Shown here one piece after another: positions 8,446-12,233 of a stretch of 12,233 nt of DNA (its first letter is position 1; every line of letters begins with the position of its first letter). The stretch lies in contig MU071226.1 of assembly GCA_002284615.2 (NCBI GenBank), positions 1 through 12,233 on the forward strand. The letters run 5' to 3'. The DNA comes from Dunaliella salina (lineage: Eukaryota; Chlorophyta; Chlorophyceae; Chlamydomonadales; Dunaliellaceae). Below the pieces are notes generated by a model that saw only the letters and a list, made by a program, of their open reading frames with translations, did no database searches and had not been told where the DNA came from. The translations under genes were made by a program, and so were the position numbers.

Positions 8446-8508
8446 CTTCAGAAGGCTGTCTTTCTGCTTTCCAGACCAGGGCAATAGCATTACATTTCAT
8501 GAGGACCT

Positions 8509-8833
8509 TCATCTTTTGGGCCACAGGGGGCAGAAGTTGTGGGGCACAAATGATTTGAGATGTGGAAAGCCAAGTCTGAAGTGTGTGCATCTGATGCACA
8601 TATTGCGTTTCAAGTGATTGAAATAGCACATCTCATCATGAGATGGTCTGGCTTTAGCAGCAACATCTGGTTCCAAGGCCTCGACAGCTCCAAACTTTAC
8701 CAGGCCCAAGGATGTGCGCATCCACTCCTGGATCTTGGGCCAAAAATATATGGCAGGGTACATCAATGCCTTTACCTATGCCTATACCTGTGAGCGCATA
8801 CCGGTGTCTGGCAGGGTGTTCTGATGACCGTAC
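8509..8833 (-). CDS. Hypothetical minus-strand exon pair
   Basis: On the minus strand an acceptor-like GGCATTTCCTACAG (8847-8834) precedes a 32-nt segment (8833-8802). That is followed by donor GTATGC, a 68-nt intron (8801-8734, ending TTTTTGGCCCAAG) and a frame 8733-8509 reading IQEWMRTSLGLVKFGAV and ending TGA. The 3' part has scattered Cys and His (NMCIRCTH, VPHNFCPLW). Splicing keeps phase 0. No family is recognised. Against it, the plus strand of the same DNA is also open (8560-8793 and 8712-8903, the latter Cys-rich: CLAGCSDDRTCRKC), so the coding strand cannot be fixed by eye. Confidence 0.2.
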
Positions 8834-8928
8834 CTGTAGGAAATGCCAAGCAAGTTCACATACTTCGTGCAGTTTTCCTCCTTTAAGTGCGCTCATGCTT
8901 TAAACGACCCAGGGGACCGAATCCAACT

Positions 8929-8941
8929 CCCCCCCCCCCCC
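8929..8941. repeat. Homopolymer run of 13 C
   Basis: Thirteen consecutive C residues lie between ATCCAACT-like sequence and AACGCACGCC. The true length could be uncertain in the assembly. No gene is proposed across it. Confidence 0.9.
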
Positions 8942-9181
8942 AACGCACGCCATTGCGTGAGGTCTGACTCTAAAGGTATCTAGGGTTCAGAGTAGGGACA
9001 AATCTGTGCCAAAGCATGTGCTCAGCGCCTTTTACACAGGTAATGGCTCATTCCGGCCTATTACAATACCAAAAAGCTTTCGTCTCACCCCTGAGGCTTC
9101 ACCCTCACTTGTGCTCTGTGTGCAAGTGTTTAAGAGGTACCTGTGTGATCTCAGGCCTGGTGAATCTGTGGCCGCAACTAG

Positions 9182-9304
9182 CAGTGCTGGTGCGTGTGGT
9201 TCCTGAAGGCAGGCAGCTACCCTACCAGTCCAAAATGCCACGTGGTTAAAATCACGGAGGCCTATCCCGAATCTGCTTACAATGAGTACCAGCAGCGTTT
9301 TGGC
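9182..9304 (+). CDS. Short protein-like segment, possible terminal exon
   Basis: After an in-frame TAG a plus frame is open for 40 codons to the TGA at 9302-9304, ending KITEAYPESAYNEYQQRFG. Composition and codon use look protein-like, and an acceptor-like CTACCCTACCAG lies at 9222-9233. The overlapping frame 9016-9249 (MAHSGLLQYQKAF...) competes for the same bases. No homologue is recognised. Confidence 0.15.
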
Positions 9305-9354
9305 TGAAGGCCATCACAGCAAACAAGGACCAGAAAGTTTGTTTAAACTGCGGG

Positions 9355-10119
9355 TTGTCGCAAAAATCTTATTCCCGGGGGGGCCCTTCCTATTGGTGGC
9401 GGGTGTTCCTTCCTTCGGGGGGGTGCGCCTCCCGACCTCATCATGACCATTTTGAGAAGCTTCAAACCCATCACAAACACAATATCAGAAATTTCGCAAA
9501 AATTATCCCGAAAGCCAGTTTACCACGCAACATTTTGGAGCACTGGGGTATTTTCCGTCTGTCTGTGTCTCAGGCTGGCCACATCGAGCCTCCATCAAAC
9601 AAGTTCAGTACAGGTCACTGCAATCCATCCTACAACTGTGTATGCTCCCATTTTGTCTGTCTCAGGCTTGCCGCCACTGTGCCTCCATCAAACAAGTTTC
9701 GGTTGCAACAATCCAATCCAAGACCTTCGAATGCACCTCCTCTCAAGCGCCTGGTTTTGATCTCTTCCCGTGTGCACAACTGCTCAAAGGTAGGGTCCGT
9801 GTCCAACACTGACGAGCACATCGCACAGTTTTTTTGCATTCAGAGGCCATGCAAGCCTTCCCTGCGTCGTTTACCTATCCACCAAATTCATGACCACCAA
9901 ATTCATGACCACCAAAATGAAATTTGGAGTGGCATGTGCCAGTCCAAAAGAGCAGGTGGGGAACCTCGAGACCTTGCCTTGCATCTTCGAATGGCTTTCC
10001 TGTGGTCGACTTGTCAATGTGTACCACAGGCACAGGCCTTGGCACCAAGGCCCATGCTTTCCCTTGTCAACTTTGATGCAACTGTCAAGTGCCCCTGGCA
10101 ACTCGCTGCCTGTGGATGA
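9355..10119 (+). CDS. Longest open frame (254 codons), hypothetical
   Basis: The frame opens at a TTG; the first internal ATG is far downstream, so it is more likely a run of exonic or incidental open frame than a complete gene. The N-terminal third reads HFEKLQTHHKHNIRNFAK and similar protein-like text. The middle holds an approximately 93-bp duplication giving PPSNKF twice, each copy preceded by a pyrimidine-rich CAG that looks like a 3' splice site (9571-9573 and 9663-9665). A candidate 54-nt intron (9790-9843, donor AAAG/GTAGGG, acceptor TTTTTTTGCATTCAG) could be removed without changing frame. The C-terminal third contains a 15-bp duplication (HQIHDHQIHDHQ) and overlaps another open frame. 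No domain is recognised. Confidence 0.3.
   Translation: MSQKSYSRGGPSYWWRVFLPSGGCASRPHHDHFEKLQTHHKHNIRNFAKIIPKASLPRNILEHWGIFRLSVSQAGHIEPPSNKFSTGHCNPSYNCVCSHFVCLRLAATVPPSNKFRLQQSNPRPSNAPPLKRLVLISSRVHNCSKVGSVSNTDEHIAQFFCIQRPCKPSLRRLPIHQIHDHQIHDHQNEIWSGMCQSKRAGGEPRDLALHLRMAFLWSTCQCVPQAQALAPRPMLSLVNFDATVKCPWQLAACG
9571..9698. repeat. Imperfect tandem duplication of about 92-93 bp
   Basis: CAGGCTGGCC at 9571 and CAGGCTTGCC at 9663, with the exact 18-mer GCCTCCATCAAACAAGTT at 9588-9605 and 9681-9698, define two copies. Each is preceded by a GTCTGTCT-type pyrimidine tract. The 93-bp spacing of the 18-mer is a multiple of three. Confidence 0.8.
9879..9908. repeat. Exact 15-bp tandem duplication
   Basis: CCACCAAATTCATGA occurs at 9879-9893 and 9894-9908, followed by a third partial copy CCACCAAAATGA. 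The period keeps every reading frame. Confidence 0.9.
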
Positions 10120-10144
10120 GCTTTGCTTCATGCTTTCAAACTCC

Positions 10145-10164
10145 AAGGTAAGGTAAGGTAAGGT
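10145..10164. repeat. Pentanucleotide microsatellite (AAGGT)4
   Basis: Four exact AAGGT units followed by TACATC. The array presents three overlapping G/GTAAGG donor-like sites and introduces the TAA that interrupts the 9794-10309 frame. Confidence 0.9.
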
Positions 10165-10309
10165 TACATCGCTGTATCCGCCTACAAGGGCAGCTGAGCG
10201 GAAGCACAGACTTGAAACTAGACATGTCTTCAAAAACAGGCAAACAGAAGTGCCAACTGTTGAGAAACAAGCGCGCAAAATACCACGGAAAGCAGAGTTC
10301 TCCAATTAA

Positions 10310-10669
10310 CCATTGAGAAAATGGCACAAGAAGTCTTGACCGGAATGCTCGCATGTTTGACTCGAAACTCTAGACTTTCAGACACCAAGTGCAAGGAGAA
10401 AAATGGTCAGATGCGGATTTGCACTATGTTTGGAAACCCTATGTTTCATGACAATGTTTCATGACATGAAAGGAGCTGCAGCAACAGCCTNAAAGCACAT
10501 GCTCATGCGAAGTTCCATGCTTACTTGAATTATGAGAGATCTTTGACATTCATGTTTGCTCCTCTCAAGCCACACTCACAAGCTTGGATGAAACCATCTA
10601 AAAGGATCCCTTGGATAACTCTGTACTGGTCACTCTGCCGTCCCACAGTCCAGGTCTTCAGCTGAAATG
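10310..10669. other. Unassigned region
   Basis: No gene is supported. It contains the single ambiguous base at 10491 and an exact 13-bp tandem duplication (ATGTTTCATGACA at 10441-10453 and 10454-10466). Confidence 0.5.
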
Positions 10670-11139
10670 GCTTTTAGGGCAGCTACCCGTGGCATTGCTT
10701 TCAGGGCAGCTACCCATGGAAATGCTTTCAGGGCAGCTACCCATGAAAGTGCTTTCAGGGCAGCTACCCACAGGGCAGCCCATAACCTCTTATGTACGCA
10801 CCCGGTGTGTAAGGGCGCAACAGGTGCCCTCCTGCTTGAATTGCTTGGGCAAAATGGCGTGGTCGAGCTTGGTGCGAGCGTTCTTTTACGCTTGCTGCTT
10901 GACCTGCCATGTGCTGCCCAGGTGCTCTTGCTGCTGTCGACAGGGGAGGGTGGTTTTGTTGCTGAACTCATGCTTGCGACCTGCTGGAGCTCCTGTTGTC
11001 GCTGGGTGTGCTTGAGAGGTGGTTTGGTCTGTGGTGCGGGGAGGGGCTGACTGCTGCTGCTGGAAGAGGGGGTTGGGGTGCTTTCAAACTCCAACAAGTG
11101 CTGCCGCACAATTTGGCCAACTCTGTGCTTCGGTTGCAA
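10630..11139 (-). CDS. Hypothetical Ser/Pro/Thr-rich frame ending in 9-residue repeats
   Basis: This is a 169-codon minus frame. The N-terminal part is low-complexity and disordered in character (STPTPSSSSSSQPLPAPQ and a GRSSSKRKR basic cluster). The C-terminal part repeats WVAALKA about four times because of the 27-bp array. The plus strand is simultaneously open (10667-11050) and hydrophobic, which is the expected mirror of a Ser/Pro/Lys-rich antisense frame, so only one of the two can be real. There is no recognised domain. The frame begins within the first 137-bp repeat unit. Confidence 0.22.
   Translation of the reverse strand: MQPKHRVGQIVRQHLLEFESTPTPSSSSSSQPLPAPQTKPPLKHTQRQQELQQVASMSSATKPPSPVDSSKSTWAAHGRSSSKRKRTLAPSSTTPFCPSNSSRRAPVAPLHTGCVHKRLWAALWVAALKALSWVAALKAFPWVAALKAMPRVAALKAISAEDLDCGTAE
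10670..10770. repeat. 27-bp tandem repeat, nearly four copies
   Basis: Units start at 10670, 10697, 10724 and 10751 (last partial), each GCTTTCAGGGCAGCTACCCA with a variable seven-base tail. CAGGGCAGCCCA follows as a further partial unit. Because 27 is a multiple of three, all frames stay open: plus reads AFRAATH-type units, and minus reads WVAALKAxx units at the C-terminus of the 169-codon minus frame 11139-10630. The coding status is unknown. Confidence 0.88.
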
Positions 11140-11491
11140 GCTCTGTGCCGCCCGATGCCATTTTCTGCATGTGCGACTGGCACAGCTCCTTGTCCGGCCT
11201 GCAGCAGCATGTTGATGCTTTCAACCTCCAACACATGCTGCTGCGCGATGTGACCAACTCTGCTCTCAGCTTGCCAGCGTTGTGCCGCCCGATGCCGTTT
11301 TCTGCATGTACGACTGGCACAGCTCCTTGTCCGAACTGCAGCAGCATGTTGATGCATTCAAACTCCAGCACACTCTGCCATGCAATTTGCAAACTCTGTG
11401 CGCAGGTTGCCAGCTCTGTACGCCCGGATGCAGCTTTCTGCATGTATAACTGGCACAGCTCCTTGTCCGAACTGCAGCAGCATGTGGATGC
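11082..11491. repeat. Tandem array of about 137-bp units, three copies
   Basis: Units are 11082-11218, 11219-11355 and 11356-11491 (137, 137 and 136 bp). The second half of each unit is best conserved: the block from TTCTGCATGT through GACTGGCACAGCTCCTTGTCC to CAGCAGCATGT differs at few positions. In one plus frame it reads DWHSSLSELQQHVDA in all copies. The period is not a multiple of three, so neither strand can read the same frame through consecutive units. Frames overlapping the array (11019-11615 +, 11084-11761 -) therefore change register at each junction. I treat it as a minisatellite-like array rather than a gene. Confidence 0.88.
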
Positions 11492-11546
11492 TCTCACTCC
11501 TCCTGGGTCCCATGTGTCTTCCATAGCAGTGCTCGCCCCTGGGGAC

Positions 11547-11711
11547 GCACCTGCCAGCGTTGGTGCGTGCGTTGTATGTGAATTGCAAAGATCTGCACAT
11601 CCTTTCCTCCCATAAATGCACCTGCCAGCCTTGGTGGGTTTTGCTGTAGGGGTTAAGGGCTTTGGGCCAGGGCTCATTATTAAGCATTTGATATGAATTG
11701 CAAAGATCTGC
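11547..11711. repeat. Diverged tandem duplication with a 44-bp length difference
   Basis: GCACCTGCCAGC(G/C)TTGGTG occurs at 11547 and 11618. The exact 18-mer TGAATTGCAAAGATCTGC occurs at 11579 and 11694, in each case followed by (A/G)CATCCTT. The two landmarks are 32 bp apart in the first copy and 76 bp apart in the second, so the second copy carries an extra segment (within about 11637-11690) or the first lost it. Confidence 0.82.
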
Positions 11712-12005
11712 GCATCCTTCCTTCCCACGAAAAGCTGCGTTGAAGTTGAGGAAATGCGCAAAGGAATCCGATACTCAAAATTTTTTATTAACTACTAAAG
11801 ACCTTTTCTGGATGAAGCTGGAACTGTGGAAAAAGGTGGGAATCAGGACAAGCGCCTTTTCAAGCTTGCACCTTGGCTGGATTGCCTTGTTCTTCACTCG
11901 TGCTTGCCTGGAACTTGAACTGTGAGGCTATATTTAGATGTTTCCGCGGCTGCTGACTGTATTTGAACTTCAATTGTCGTCTTACATGCATGCAAAGAGG
12001 ATTAC
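11712..12005. other. Unassigned region
   Basis: The plus frame 11698-11925 (75 codons, start non-ATG) includes a protein-like stretch around KDLFWMKLELWKKVG flanked by TACTAAAG and AAAAAG/GTGGGA, which could be a very short exon. Nothing further supports it. Confidence 0.3.
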
Positions 12006-12221
12006 TCAGTGCTGTTGTTGCATTGTCTTGAGTGAGACGTGTGACAAGTAGTCACCAAAAGTCAGCCGCCACAACCTATGCCAAATTTGGGTGATATACT
12101 GCCAGACACTTTCAAACCCACTTCTGAGTGGGGGGGGTTGCTTCTTTGGGTCAGTGGTCTTGTATGGCATGTTGGTGGCATCTGGATGTGGCTCAGGTGA
12201 AGCTCTGCGCATCAAAAACAT
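12006..12221 (-). CDS. Hypothetical minus-strand frame
   Basis: This is a 71-codon ATG-started minus frame with an in-frame TGA just upstream at the window edge. It begins with a Pro/Lys-rich stretch (TTDPKKQPPPL, over the run of eight G on the plus strand at 12130-12137), then an aromatic-rich segment (FESVWQYITQIWHRLWRL and TFGDYLSHVSL). The composition is protein-like, but I do not recognise the family. It may be an exon or a transposase fragment. Confidence 0.22.
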   Translation of the reverse strand: MFLMRRASPEPHPDATNMPYKTTDPKKQPPPLRSGFESVWQYITQIWHRLWRLTFGDYLSHVSLKTMQQQH

Positions 12222-12233
12222 GCATTTCTCTCA

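Larger units (their letters stand above)
9794..10309 (+). pseudogene. Hypothetical frame interrupted only by the stop inside an (AAGGT)4 repeat
   Basis: A plus frame different from 9355-10119 is open from 9794 to 10153 (first ATG 9890). It meets TAA at 10154-10156 inside AAGGT repeats, then continues open in the same frame from 10157 to the TAA at 10307-10309. The first part reads KFGVACASPKEQVGNLETL and PVDELCFMLSNSK. The second is strongly basic (AERKHRLETRHVFKNRQTE). AAG/GTAAGG at 10147/10148 is also a near-consensus 5' splice site, so the true transcript may instead end an exon there. No family is recognised. The 3' basic tail is also readable in another frame as a short ATG ORF (from 10224). 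Confidence 0.3.

Noticed and set aside
8733..8790. Second Helitron-like motif (KIYGRVHQ) in the plus frame 8560-8793
   Set aside because: Only GRV plus a His match, it lies in a different frame from the first motif, and it falls within the candidate minus-strand intron.
9287..9308. Resemblance of GCGTTTTGGCTGAAGG to the 3' half of the dinoflagellate spliced leader
   Set aside because: Only the TTTTGGCTxAAG core matches. The upstream bases disagree and no repeated relics were seen elsewhere, so it is not evidence for a dinoflagellate.
10148..10162. A 15-nt mini-intron bounded by GT and AG in the AAGGT array
   Set aside because: Far below the workable size for spliceosomal introns. A microsatellite is the simpler reading.
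10667..11050. Hydrophobic plus frame as a membrane protein
   Set aside because: Its hydrophobicity mirrors the Ser/Pro/Lys-rich minus frame. There is no independent start or domain evidence.
10670..11491. CRISPR array
   Set aside because: Repeats are head-to-tail without unique spacers, and the units are imperfect. This is a tandem satellite in a eukaryote-like context.
1..12233. tRNA genes, rRNA, riboswitches and bacterial promoters or terminators
   Set aside because: No B-box-like GGTTCGAAxxCC with a matching cloverleaf, no conserved rRNA words and no hairpin-plus-U-run terminators were seen on reading.

Overview
The window looks like repeat-rich nuclear DNA of a eukaryote. No long continuous genes, operons, tRNA or rRNA genes are visible. 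Open frames are short. Several stretches carry good GT...AG splice-site candidates with implied introns of about 50 to 130 nt. There is one unresolved base (N at 10491), as in a draft assembly. The one coding relic I recognise with some confidence is a piece of a non-LTR retrotransposon of a kind I associate with algal genomes. That points to a protist or alga, but I cannot name the lineage from sequence alone.

Layout. 1-527: unassigned. 528-1280 (minus strand): decayed, 5'-truncated C-terminal part of a retrotransposon polyprotein, with a CCHC knuckle, an RHN motif and a PD-(D/E)XK-like endonuclease signature, broken by one stop exactly at the fourth zinc ligand. 1281-3993: mostly unassigned, with a few short duplications. 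3994-4512 (minus): a long frame open except for one TGA, family unknown. 5121-6221: a 33-bp minisatellite, a 36-bp in-frame duplication and a diverged duplicated segment. 6902-8120: several short plus-strand segments that can be joined by phase-consistent splicing into small hypothetical genes. 8330-8445 (plus): a short stretch resembling the GxxYHxxGPL motif of Helitron replication proteins. 8509-8833 (minus): two possible exons. 9355-10309 (plus): the longest open frame (254 codons) plus an overlapping frame interrupted only by an (AAGGT)4 repeat. 10670-11711: three tandem or segmental repeat systems (27 bp, about 137 bp, and a diverged duplication). 12006-12221 (minus): one hypothetical frame.

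The strongest overall pattern is the density of short, mostly two- to four-copy tandem duplications (7 to 137 bp) spread along the window. I see no evidence of genes cooperating in a pathway. All splice models and hypothetical coding calls are tentative: in several places both strands give protein-like frames, and transcript or homology data would be needed to choose between them.
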